From contig NC_030683.2 of the NCBI RefSeq assembly GCF_000004195.4, positions 80,554,910 through 80,618,909 on the forward strand: a DNA stretch of 64,000 nt, read 5' to 3'. The notes under the pieces were generated by a model, which made no database searches, was not told the DNA's origin, and saw only the letters and a list, made by a program, of their open reading frames with translations. Of the stretch, positions 1 through 28,299 are shown in pieces; within the stretch, counting starts at the first letter, position 1, and every line of letters begins with the position of its first letter. The position numbers were made by a program, and so were the translations under genes. The stretch comes from Xenopus tropicalis. Taxonomy: Eukaryota > Chordata > Amphibia > Anura > Pipidae.

Positions 1-51
1 TACAACAACATATATTATCATATATTATGGAATACGCATGAAAGTGAATAT

Positions 52-378
52 ATACAGTTATGGGATCCCTTATCCAGAAACCCATTATCCAGAAAGTTCC
101 AAATTACGAAAAGGCCATCTCCCATAGACTCCATTATAAGCAAATAAATCTAATTTTTAAAAATGATTTCCTTTTTCTCTGTAGTTATAAAACAGTAAAT
201 TGTACTTAATCCCAACTAAGATATAATTAATCCTTATTGTAGGCAAAACAAGCCTATTGGGTCTATAATATATAAATGATTTTTAGCAGCCTTAAGTTAT
301 GGAGATCCAAATTACATAAGGATCCCTTATTCGGAAAACCCCAGGTCCCGAGCATTCTGGATAACAGGTCCCGTACCT
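52..378. mobile_element. ATCCAGAA-type MITE, copy 1
   Basis: The left end carries tandem TTATCCAGAAA motifs and the right end the complementary GCATTCTGGATAACAGGTCC. The interior shares a TTCCTTTTTCTCTGTA tract and a GGAGATCCAAATTA tract with copies at 3577, 13771 and 33419. This is a Xenopus interspersed repeat whose Repbase name I cannot assign by eye. Confidence 0.8.
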
Positions 379-411
379 TCATCAGGTTTCTGTGTGAGAC
401 TGAAACGTTGA

Positions 412-580
412 GTAATAAACCTTTCTATCTTTGCATTTACATTTTGCTCACAATTCTTTAAATCCTAGGAATGCTGTCCTTGTTCCAGTGCATTTTTTGT
501 AATAAACCTTTCTATTTTTGCATTTACATTTACATTTTGCTCAAAATTGTTTAAATCCTAGGAGTACTGTCCTCATTCCA

Positions 581-582
<2 letters not shown>
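412..582. repeat. Two-copy direct tandem duplication, period about 87 bp
   Basis: The block GTAATAAACCTTTCTAT through TAAATCCTAGGA...TTCCAGT occurs at 412-498 and again at 499-582 with a few substitutions. The second copy runs straight into the (TA)n tract. Confidence 0.8.
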
Positions 583-671
<89 letters not shown>

Positions 672-762
672 TATATACATATATATATGTATATATACAT
701 ATATATATATATGTATATATACATACATATATATATATACATACATACATACACAGTAAGAG
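582..762. repeat. (TA)n microsatellite with interspersed CATA units
   Basis: About 180 bp of nearly pure TA, with ATAC/CATA interruptions toward the right. It creates long tyrosine/isoleucine open frames on both strands that are not genes. Confidence 0.97.
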
Positions 763-2227
763 GAGTACTGGGGAGATAGTTGAAGTTGATGGGGTGTATA
801 TAGGTAGGTTACATACACTAAGACCCTGGAAACTGTGTGGTATTGTGGCAGGCCACAATAGGATTCATTTTTAGCCCAAAGTGAAACCAGCACCATATAT
901 TATTCATGATTGCCTACAAAATTATGTCTCCTTTAATCAAATAATTCACATTTTTATAAATAAATAATTTCCTTTTTTTTTTGTTTCATTTACTTCACTA
1001 GGTTTTCTTCATCTACTTGTATATCTTGTTTGAAAATCAGATGTTTTAGGTCACATTAATATAGAATATTTTAAAGGGTTCACCAACTTTGAAGCACTAC
1101 TGTAAACATCTCCTTCTGTGCTCAAGGGGGGGGGGGGGAAGGGCATGCACTGAATGAACAAACGCAGGGAAAAACTGGGAGCACTGAAAAAGGTGGCAGC
1201 TACATAAAAGCATTCCAGGCCAACGTGTTTTTTTTTTTTTATAAAGAAGAGATGGCTTAGGATATGAGGTTAGCAATTATAGTCACTGGTGGTGACTAAC
1301 AATTGGCACTGGCAAGTGATTTTACCTTTTCTTCTCCTCTGTGACGTACTATACAGAGGTGGCTCAATCATATTTTTTAAAGTGCAAAACTTGGGAACAT
1401 ATTGTCCTTTTAAAGGTAAGTTTCCTCTTGAATTCACAATTCAGTTTGAATGGAGTCCCTTGTGTATTCTGTGGCATTTAACGTTGCCTCTACAATAGCA
1501 AATTCACACCATGAGAAGAAACAGTTCGGTGCTAATGGAAGACATTTAGCCTTTTGCATCAGTATCATTATAATACCTCCACAAATATGGACAACCTAAT
1601 GCCATGTAAAGACCTAAAACTATAGCCTTCCTGCTATATGCTAACATATTAGCTGGAAAGGCTGGTGTCTGTGCAGGCATAAAGATGAAACATGCTGAAT
1701 ACATGTTAAAGAGATTATATGTTCCGATAGATGCCACAATGTAGTGTTCATGTGCGCGGTCACCGTTGACCTAAGATAAACAGTCCTGAGGTGTGTCAGC
1801 TTGTAGAAAGGGGAGATGAAGAGCAGCTAAGCATATCATTAAATGGGGAGGATGTAGGAGTGACCACAAATTTGTATGCAGGAACAAGCACATCATTGCA
1901 CCATGGAGGGGGGAGGCTGGCTATAAAAGCCAGGCATGTTAGCAGAGAAGGTCAGAGGCAAAGACTGACAGGCATGCTTATCTTGTAACCTTTATATTAT
2001 ATAGTTGTCTATAGGATTATATTCATACAGTTGTGAATTTAAGGAAATTAGTGTTTTAACTGTCTGAGCATGGTTTGTGGGTGGGGTATTTTCCATCTCA
2101 AAATTTGCAGGTTTAGCTAGTGATATTGGGATAATACCTTTAGTATTTATATTAGATTTAATACCCCAGAAGTGTAATGCCCTTCCATGTTCTATTCTAG
2201 AGTCATCAGAGCAGGTTTTGTACTTAC
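763..2227. other. ARCN1 intron 2 (partial), no gene seen
   Basis: Non-coding on inspection. It contains a run of ten G at about 1128 and short T runs near 1230. No ARCN1 exon 3 and no clear transposon ends were seen. Confidence 0.6.
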
Positions 2228-2491
2228 CACCCTGGAGAACAATCTGAGTGTTTCAAGGTCCTCCAGGATGTTGCTGTTCTTGGTAGTGATAAGAACCATG
2301 TAGAGCTTCTCCATGGGTTGGTAAACATACCGAACACTTTCTGTCTCAACAAATGTGTGCTGCTTTCCTGTGTTCATAAGCTTTGGAAAAGCGGCCAAAA
2401 GTCCTTCAATACGTGTGCGGGTCATCTCAACAAACTGCCTTGATACAATGGCCTTACCGGCCTTGGTGCAGACTGCTGCCGCCAGCAGCAC
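2228..2491 (-). CDS. ARCN1: ARCN1 coding exon 2
   Basis: 264 bp, exactly 88 codons, phase 0/0. It encodes the first strands and helix of the longin-like domain, including [20 protein letters not shown] and the segment [20 protein letters not shown]. The acceptor AG is complementary to 2492-2493 and the GTAAGT donor to 2222-2227. Confidence 0.95.
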
Positions 2492-5400
2492 CTGAATTAG
2501 AAAAGAAAAAGTAAATTCTAGTGCCAGCATTATAGACAAGTAGTTAATAAATGAATTTAAAAGCTTCACAAGAAATTCTCTCATCCACATTAATGGTGTT
2601 GTTACTATTTCTACAAGAATGTGGCTTTGTGGGGCTCCTGTTTTTCAGTTTATATAAATGGGCCTTATTTTTAAGCATGGCATTAATTGGTGCCCGGAGA
2701 TTTACAAGCTCTGAAATGGAAAAGCTAAACCAAATTCTTCAAACTGGTGGCACATTTAGGAAGACACCCCTACTGTATAACACCCAGATTCCATAAAGTG
2801 GGATTTTTATTTCGACATACTCTATTTTCAAAGTCACTGTGCAGTACAGGGAAGCACCCCAATAATGTTGGATGAAGACTCTGGGTGACTGGCTGCAGTA
2901 ACAGGCAAACTTTGACATCTACCCAAGCTAGAGCTCTGGTACTGTGGTCCACCTGTCATAGTTCTGTACACAGCCAATATGGCTTCTGGAGTGTTATTAA
3001 ACGTAATGACAGACAGAGGTATCTACTGCTGTTTTTTCAAAATGGCAGTGGCAGAAGGATACTCACTGTTCCACAGCCCAAAGGTATCCAAACTTTAGTG
3101 GCAAACTACATTGTCACAGATCCAGTAACTGATTTTGCAAGGAGGTTTTTCATATATATATATTTTTTTTCATATTCCCCTTTTACACATAAATTCCCAG
3201 CCATAAAAGAAAGTGGAATAATTACTAAGAAATGCACTCCCCTTTTCAAGTACATTAGTTGCTTATATTATGCACTGGTCTTAAGACTCAATCACTTTAG
3301 CATTAATTGATGCACCGATTAGCACTGGGTACAAAACCCCCTAATTTTCTTTTTGGAAAAGTTCACTGGTTTGATACATAGACATCCCTACGGGCTGAAA
3401 AACAGCTCTAGCACTTGAACTGCTGATTTAATAATCTCAGAAGTCACTTTTACCATATGAATTCTCACAACTTTGAAGATTTATGCTGTGTTTTACTTCA
3501 AGACAAAAAATTGCCATCAAATACACTTTAACCTTTTTGTTAAACGTGTGGCCAGGATAGAAAATCTATTTCTTTATACTGATATGGGACCTATCCAGAA
3601 TAGTTCTATCCAAATAAGGGAACATTTCATAATTTGGATCTCCATACTTTACATCTACTAAAAAATCATTAAAACATTTAATAAACCTAATGAGAAACTT
3701 TTGCCTCCCATAAAGATTAATTATATTTAAGCTGGGATAAGGTACAAGGTACTGTTTGATTATTACAGAAAAAAAGGGAATCAATTTAAAAAATCTGAAT
3801 TATTTGCTTATAATGGCGTCTATGGCAAAGGGGCTTTCTGTAATTCTGAGCTTTCTGGATAACAGGTTTCCGGATAATGGGTCCCATGCCTGTACAGTGT
3901 CATGAAACAAAGCTTTGCCTGAATGTTATCAAGCAAGCTCAGTATAAAAATTCGAACAAAATAATGAATTACTGATAACACCAATACAAAGAAACAACCG
4001 TAGTCAGAATACTGTTACACAGTAGTGCCCACCACAGGTTTATGTCATACACTGATTTAAACAGCACTCCAAACCTTTATTTTAATATAGATAACTCCCA
4101 GACAAAGCCCATAAGTTTTTTTAATAATGGTTTATTTTTTCCTTTAAAATATCTAGTATTTCATGCTGAAGAAGCCAAATTCAGCCATATCAAAGGAAGG
4201 TATTAATGTCCCTCCCAATTACGCAATAGAAAAACAGTTATATCTTACAAATCTGTGCATATATCTTCTGTGCAACATGCATGCACAATCGCAAGGAGTG
4301 ATAGGTGCTCCCTGAACAACCATGCAACCTAAAATCACTACTACTACGTTTAAAAATCAGATTTTCATAAACCATTTAAAGGGGCAGTATACACCTATAT
4401 AGACATATACATATAGACAAATATGTGCTGAAAATGTATTCTGATAATTCTTTTTATCATAAAACCAATCCATATTTTCCACATTTTGTGATAAAAATCA
4501 CAAATGGAAAATTGTGATGTTTTCCCTTAACTTCCCCAACTCCTCCCCCCTGTAAACAAGATAACCCATATAACAAACCCCTCCCTTTCCTACTCTGCAA
4601 TCAGGTTTTGAGATAAGAAGCTCATTATACATCTGGCTTATCAGTGAACAGGTAGTTTGGTTTTACTGCCTTTCCACCACAAACACTGACTTGGCTAAAC
4701 CAAGAAGCAATACAAAGTGGTTTAAAAAATCATATATATTTCTTAAAATGGGCAAAAAGTATGCTAAGTCCTAATTATTGAGCTTGTGATGCCCCTTTAA
4801 AGAAGCAATAAAACCCATTATGGTATACCTTTGTGCAACATATACATTCTGCCAATTATTTTTCAAAAAAAAAATCCTTTAAGAAACCCTTGAGTATGTA
4901 GACTCAGGTATTTGCTTACAAAAACTGTGAGTGACTTCCTGCCTTTCCTGCAGTTAGTTGTGTTGGCTTGTTTTAAACTGTGCTTACAGAAAAGTGTTTT
5001 TTTCCTCCCACACAAGTGGGTTTAGCCAAAAATAAATTGCTCACCACCTATACCTTGAACAGATGCCCAAGGGTTCATAAATCAGGCCCTAAATGTAAAA
5101 TTGTTTTGTTTTTACACTTATTACCTCACCTTGTAACCAATAGTGCTTGTTTACAAATGAGGAGGTGTTTGCAATGTAGAGGGGTTAACTGAGGAGAGCA
5201 AATTGATTAACTGCATTCTCCTACAATTTCTGTTAAGAATATGGAACCTAGAAAGTGAAAGTTCTTTCAATATCATGGCTCATATTGCTTAGTTTGAGAA
5301 ATACCAAAACTATGGATTAGTACAATAGGAAAAAAGAATGTTTAGCATAAGCCCAATTCATTAAACTAATGCTGGATATGGTGGTAAAATACCCCAGTGA

Positions 5401-7885
5401 AACATATGCTATATTTCTTAATGCTGGTGTATGTTTCCACTTATACAACAACACTCAATGTTTTGGAAATTTTGGGGCTGTGAACCCAATTCTTATATTT
5501 TACCACTGCTTATGGGGTTCCACTTGCTGACTGTAGGTCATAATATAAATGAAAAATAAAGATGGTGGGGCCAACATGAGCAGGTGGTCAAGCATGCTTA
5601 TTTTTGTGTGATTGCTTTATTTTACTTTTATTGCCACTTCCCATGGACAATAGCCATATACAGCTTAAATGACATATAAAGAACTCTGCACTACAAACAT
5701 AATGCAGACTGATTTAATAAGTAAATGCTAAATACTAAATAACTGCACACTAGCAAGTGTATTATACAAGTAATAAGCAAGAACACATATCCTATTAGAT
5801 CAGGATGGTCTTAAGGAGATGAAAACACACACACAAAAAACATAAATCAGGCAACACAAAGTCCATAAAAGGCAAACAAGCTGAAACTCTCATACAAACA
5901 GAGGCGGCATTCTAGATTGGCTCAGCAGAGATACAGGTAATGCTGTGGGACACTAGGGAGACTGCTGACCAACAATGGACTGCCACCCCTAGTCTGTTCT
6001 GCATCCTTTATAAACAATACCTGTCCTTGCTCCCAAGACTCTGTAACTAATATAAATATGCCGCATGTCTCTGCTCCTCTGGACTGTCTTTGTATGCAAT
6101 ATAAATAAAGCCCATCTTTGCACCCACATGTATATATGTAATTTATATATATTATATATTTATGTTAAAGAAAATGTGCCTGCACTCATCTCAAAAAGTT
6201 CTGCTGAGGTGCACAGTAAAAAATGCACGTTTCCTTTGTATAAGACTTAAAACAACAAAATGTCTTTATTTCACATACCACTTGTGTCCGAAGTCCCTTT
6301 AATAAAGGTCCCAATGTGGACTGAAATGTTGGACACAAGTGGTATGTGAAATAAATACATTCTGTTGTTTTAAGTCTAATAAAAGAGAATACTGGCACTT
6401 ACCAAACACATTATATATATTTATCTCAAACAAGGGCAAATTGTGCTCACTACTAAATTTTAAACCATTGGACAGGGGTGCAATGAGACCAAAACATTCA
6501 TACACACAGCAACAAGAGGGCCTCTGCACTCACCCATTATCAATATATATAGGACATTAAGACATTCTGTGCATTAAAGAGATACTGACACCAGAAATGA
6601 AACCTTTTTCATTTATCATAATAATAATATAATTTATAATGTATTTGCATGAGTTTTATCATTTTGCTGTAAAAGTATTTGCCTGATGCGTTTACATTAC
6701 CTATCTAATCCCCCATGTTCCTCTATGAGGGGGCAGCCATATTTGTGCAGCAGTAGGCTATTAGCATTAGAATCTATAACTGACAGGCTGAGAAGGGACA
6801 GTCAGGTTGGCAAAACAGTCAGGTTTAGGGACTTCAAGTAACAATTACTTACAAAAGCAGCCCTATCAGCAAAGAATGATCAACATGACCAATAGGGAAC
6901 TTTTTATGTAGATTAATATTTTAAAAAGTTGTTTTTTCGTGTCAGTATCACTTTAAGCTATCAAGAAATGCCCTCCCCTTCCACACAAACACACACACAT
7001 ACATTATATGGGGCTGATGCCCCATATTAAAAAATACATGGTTGCCACTGTGCCCCAATCTGTTTCTGTGTTTTATATCAATTAAAAAAGGCTAGAACGG
7101 CTGTCACTGCTCCCCCCGTCTGTCTCTGTGCCCCCATATAAATACAGAATGGTTGTCACTGCTCCCCCAGTCTGTTTGTGTGCCCCCATATAAATACAGA
7201 ATGGCTGTCACTGCTCCCCCAGTCTGTCTGTGAGTCCCCATATCTATACAGAATGACTATCACTGCTCCCCCAGTCTGTCTCTCAGCCCCCATAGCTATA
7301 CAGAATGACTGTCACTGCTCCCCCAGTCTGTCTCTGAGCCCCCATAGCTATACAGAATGACTGTCACTGCTCCCCCAGTCTGTCTCTGAGCCCCCATAGC
7401 TATACAGAATGACTGTCACTGCTCCCCCAGTCTGTCTCTGAGCCCCCATAGCTATACAGAATGACTGTCACTGCTCCCCCAGTCTGTCTCTGAGCCCACA
7501 TATCTATACAGAATGACTGTCACTGCTCCCCCAGTCTGGTTCAATATATCTGATAACTAAAGGGATACGTATCACTTATGTCCAAACTTTTTCTCAAACC
7601 CAGAGGAAAACACATGGGCTGTAACGTGGCCCAACATTTATTTAACAGGACGCAACACAGTATGTTACATTCTAGCCCCTCTGTAATTATCTGTCAGGGT
7701 GTCTCCGCAAATACAAGTCTCTCCGTACTTCCCCTTCCCGGTTCTGTCACTGCCCTCCCTCCGGACTGCCAACTGTACCGCCGGACTGCGCTACTGTCCC
7801 GACCTCTCAGTCAGTACGTCCCTCTTTACCCCCCTGTCCTTGTTAGCAGCCTTCCCCTTGCCTCCCGTGAGCCCATTCTCACCAT
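2228..7885 (-). CDS. ARCN1: ARCN1, coatomer subunit delta (5' end only; exons 1-2)
   Basis: Delta-COP is a subunit of the COPI coat, which drives Golgi-to-ER and intra-Golgi vesicle traffic; it acts in cytosol and on Golgi membranes. Seen: exon 1 contributes only the ATG (7883-7885), followed at once by a GTGAGA donor. Exon 2 (2228-2491) encodes 88 residues opening with [20 protein letters not shown] and ending [10 protein letters not shown], which I recognise as the longin-like N-terminus of vertebrate delta-COP. The acceptor follows a TTTCTAATTCAG tract and the donor is GTAAGT; the exon is in phase 0 at both ends. The family is about 510 residues long, so roughly 80% of the protein, starting with exon 3, lies beyond the left edge. 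The 5.4-kb intron 1 is full of repeats. The gene is divergent with IFT46 and probably shares its promoter. Gene identity is near certain. Confidence 0.95.
2492..3576. other. ARCN1 intron 1, unannotated stretch
   Basis: An open frame on the plus strand (2885-3310) begins at a non-ATG codon, resembles no protein I know and lacks a credible exon context. I see no repeat ends here. Confidence 0.5.
3577..3897. mobile_element. ATCCAGAA-type MITE, copy 2 (inverted relative to copy 1)
   Basis: Starts with GATATGGGACCTATCCAGAA and ends with TTTCTGGATAACAGG followed by GGATAATGGGTCCCATGCC. The interior matches the reverse complement of the 52-378 copy. Confidence 0.85.
4377..4800. mobile_element. TTAA-flanked MITE (T2/Kolobok-like)
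   Basis: TTAA at both ends with inverted AGGGGCA/TGCCCCT termini. TTAA target duplication with AGG-type ends is the hallmark of the Xenopus T2 MITE family; subfamily not assigned. Confidence 0.7.
4801..6236. other. ARCN1 intron 1, no feature recognised
   Basis: AT-rich sequence with scattered short repeats such as an (AC)n stretch near 5825. No exon-like or transposon-like structure was seen. Confidence 0.5.
6237..6377. repeat. Inverted repeat (foldback)
   Basis: The left arm at about 6237-6290 and the right arm at about 6331-6377 are reverse complements through CATACCACTTGTGTCC/GGACACAAGTGGTATG and the outer AAGACTTAAAACAACA/TGTTGTTTTAAGTCT, with a spacer of about 40 bp. Confidence 0.8.
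6574..6956. mobile_element. TTAA-flanked MITE with AGAGATACTGACAC ends
   Basis: TTAA at 6574 and 6953, with inverted termini AGAGATACTGACAC and GTGTCAGTATCACT. T2/Kolobok-like by target site. Confidence 0.8.
7097..7538. repeat. 52-bp minisatellite, about 8.5 units, in ARCN1 intron 1
   Basis: The unit runs CTGTCACTGCTCCCCCAGTC, TGTCTCTGAGCCCCCATAG, then CTATACAGAATGA. Middle units are almost identical; the first two differ most (ATATAAATACAG in place of ATAGCTATACAG). It generates a short spurious open frame. Confidence 0.95.
7883..7885 (-). CDS. ARCN1: ARCN1 coding exon 1 (start codon only)
   Basis: On the minus strand ATG is immediately followed by GTGAGAATGG, a good donor. Joining it to exon 2 gives MVLLAAAVC, the expected N-terminus of delta-COP. 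The 5' UTR must extend toward higher coordinates; the start site is not determined. Confidence 0.85.
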
Positions 7886-8572
7886 GATTGCAGGTGTCAG
7901 GAGACGGATATAGGGCCTGTTTCTCTGTAGATCGGTTCCTCAGTACAATATGGCCGTCCCGGAGCCACGTCTCCAACAGCAGGCGTCGCGAGATCCTAGG
8001 AGAGCGGCCCAGGGAAGGCGGGCTAAGCTGGGGAAGGCGTACTTCTATGCGCCATATTTAAAAAGGGCATTTCCCTTATTTAACCAGCCTTTAAACCAGT
8101 TAAGGTCCTATTTGGCAGCAAGAGACTAGCAATTTCTAGATTAGACTAAAAATCGTGAACTCTATCATTAGACCACCTTCTAAATTCGGGTCTAACTAAT
8201 TCTGCACAAATTATATGCTGTGGCGTATTATGCCCGCACTTTTCTACAGTTATTCATTAATTCATGACACTAGATGGCGCTGCTCCAGTGTAAAGACTCA
8301 GTTACGGAAAACTAGATGACGTTTCACTAACTACGTGGTTCCTGGTTGGTTGCGCGCAAGTGTTCTGTCAGCACTGACAATGTTGCTAACGACTGGCGGA
8401 CGTGAAGCGGTGTACTATTTAGATAAGCAGATGGCGGAAGTATATGCCAAGTTCTCGTTTGCGCTCAAGCGGAAGTGTTGGTTCGGTTACTATGGTGACA
8501 AAGCCATTTAGTCAAGCGAAGCCAGAAGAGGCCAGGAGTCGAGTATTCCCCACCTGCGAGGGCAGGAGGAGC
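7886..8572. promoter_or_regulatory. ARCN1-IFT46 bidirectional promoter region
   Basis: The 687 bp between the two start codons is CpG-containing relative to its surroundings. Seen on the plus strand: two ETS-like CGGAAGT motifs (about 8434 and 8470), a YY1-like AGATGGCGG at about 8429, and an X-box-like site at 8486-8499. The head-to-head arrangement of a housekeeping coat gene and a ciliary gene is conserved in human. Start sites cannot be placed from sequence alone. Confidence 0.75.
8486..8499 (+). promoter_or_regulatory. RFX X-box-like motif near the IFT46 start
   Basis: GTTACT-AT-GGTGAC fits the X-box pattern GTNRCY, 0-3 spacer, RGYAAC with one mismatch. X-boxes bind RFX factors and mark ciliary genes. 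The site overlaps an in-frame upstream ATG at 8492, so it helps decide which ATG starts the protein. Confidence 0.5.
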
Positions 8573-26856
<18,284 letters not shown>

Positions 26857-27120
26857 ATGCCTGACTTCCTGACAGTGTACATCATATACATAGTATGCAG
26901 CCTGTTGTTGTTGCTGCATACTATGGCTGCCACAGCAGATATTTTCACACCCTTCCTCTCAATCACCAATACGCTTATGTGATATATGAAAGCAATATGG
27001 TCATCACATTATAACTTTAAAACCTTAAATCCTTAGATATTGTTAGACTTTATCAGCATTCTTTACATTTTAATTATATGTTGAAGAATGCTGGGAGTCC
27101 GGCAACATCTGGGACAGGGC

Positions 27121-27821
27121 TTAAAGGAGAAAGAAACTCTTTGCATTTTATTGCCAATAGATTTGGCACAGTAGTGCCAACTAGAAGGCTATATTTATTT
27201 TGCAGAAAGCATTGCTATAAGCTTTTGTTTGTTTAAGACAGCAGCTGCCATTTTAAGTAGCTTCCTGCTACAGCTCTAGTTGCTCAGATCACACATTCCT
27301 AAGGGAGGGGGGAGGGAGTTCTTAGCATTCTTTTGGTAGGGGGAGCAGGAGAAAACTGTGCAGACTCTGGCCCCAGGAGTGAAGGATTTTTCTGAGAGAG
27401 GAAGTCAGATACCCCAAGAACATGTTTACAAAAAAAGGAGACAAGAAATCCTGTGTTTCTTTTAGGGCTGTGACAGATGGGTATATTAGTCGTCATGCAA
27501 CAAATCTCCCTTGTCGCAGGCGACTAAATTGCCGGTGGCGTGGCGTACATGGCGCCAAAGTTTCCCCTCAAGGCAACTTTGGCAAATCGCCGCGCCGCGT
27601 ATGCCATCCCACCAGCGATTTACATTCTAGCTGGTGGGGTGGCATTTTGAGGAGATTAGTCGCCTGCGACAAGGGAGATTTGTCACATGGCGACTAATCT
27701 CCCCTCTGTCACACCCCTTAAAAGAGGACTCAGTGCAGCTTTTCTGTGAGTGCTTATAGCTGTAATTACATAGATCTTTCTGATAAAGCTTACTTAGTTT
27801 TTACCTTTCCTTCTCTTTTAA
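27121..27821. mobile_element. T2-like MITE interrupted by a Harbinger-like MITE
   Basis: Outer termini TTAAAGGAGAAAGAAACT and CTTTCCTTCTCTTTTAA with TTAA at both ends. The 27465-27717 element lies inside, giving a clear nested order of insertion. Located just 3' of the IFT46 stop. Confidence 0.75.
27465..27717. mobile_element. PIF/Harbinger-like MITE, GC-rich, TTA target duplication
   Basis: Inverted ends GGGCTGTGACAGATGGG / CCCCTCTGTCACACCCC are flanked by TTA (27462-27464 and 27718-27720). The inner hairpin TCTCCCTTGTCGCAGGCGAC / GTCGCCTGCGACAAGGGAGA is near perfect. Confidence 0.88.
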
Positions 27822-28058
27822 GCCTTTCATATGTAAATACTAAATTAATCTGCTTGAGATGATATGATTAAAATCCCTCCCATTAAATCATACTAACCTT
27901 CGCCTAATCCAACTCTTCCTAGACCCTTACAAACAGAAATTCACTCTCTACCCTCCCATTTACTCCCTCACTGCTTCCACTAGGGTTCCAAACCAATGGA
28001 AAAAAGACAAAATATCTAGATATAGTGTGGGCTGTGTATCTCACTTGCAGCTTAATAG

Positions 28059-28295
28059 CCAGAAACAGTGAAAGGTGAACTTAAGGGGAGAGACAGAGAG
28101 ATGGGTGAATAAGAGAACTGAGGAGGAAACAGTGTAAAAAATATGTAGGGGAGAAAAAGTGGACAGTAAAAAAAAGCAAATGAAATAGAAAAAGGGTTAA
28201 GTAAAAAACAGGACAGCAGAAAGCAAGAGCAGAAGAGAAAGGAAAAAAGGCTAGATGAGCACATGAAAAGAAATCTAAAAGTGAAAATAGGAATA
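28059..28295 (+). repeat. Long purine-rich tract
   Basis: For over 200 bp the plus strand is dominated by A and G (for example GGGGAGAGACAGAGAGATGG, GAGAAAGGAAAAAAGG), but it is not a simple repeat. Confidence 0.7.
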
Positions 28296-28299
28296 TTTA

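Noticed and set aside
518..896. Several overlapping Tyr/Ile-rich open frames on both strands
   Set aside because: They are translations of the (TA)n microsatellite.
2885..3310. 141-codon plus-strand open frame in ARCN1 intron 1
   Set aside because: Starts at a non-ATG codon, has no recognisable domain and no exon context.
7178..7360. Open frame rich in Ser/Pro across 7.2 kb
   Set aside because: It is a reading of the 52-bp minisatellite.
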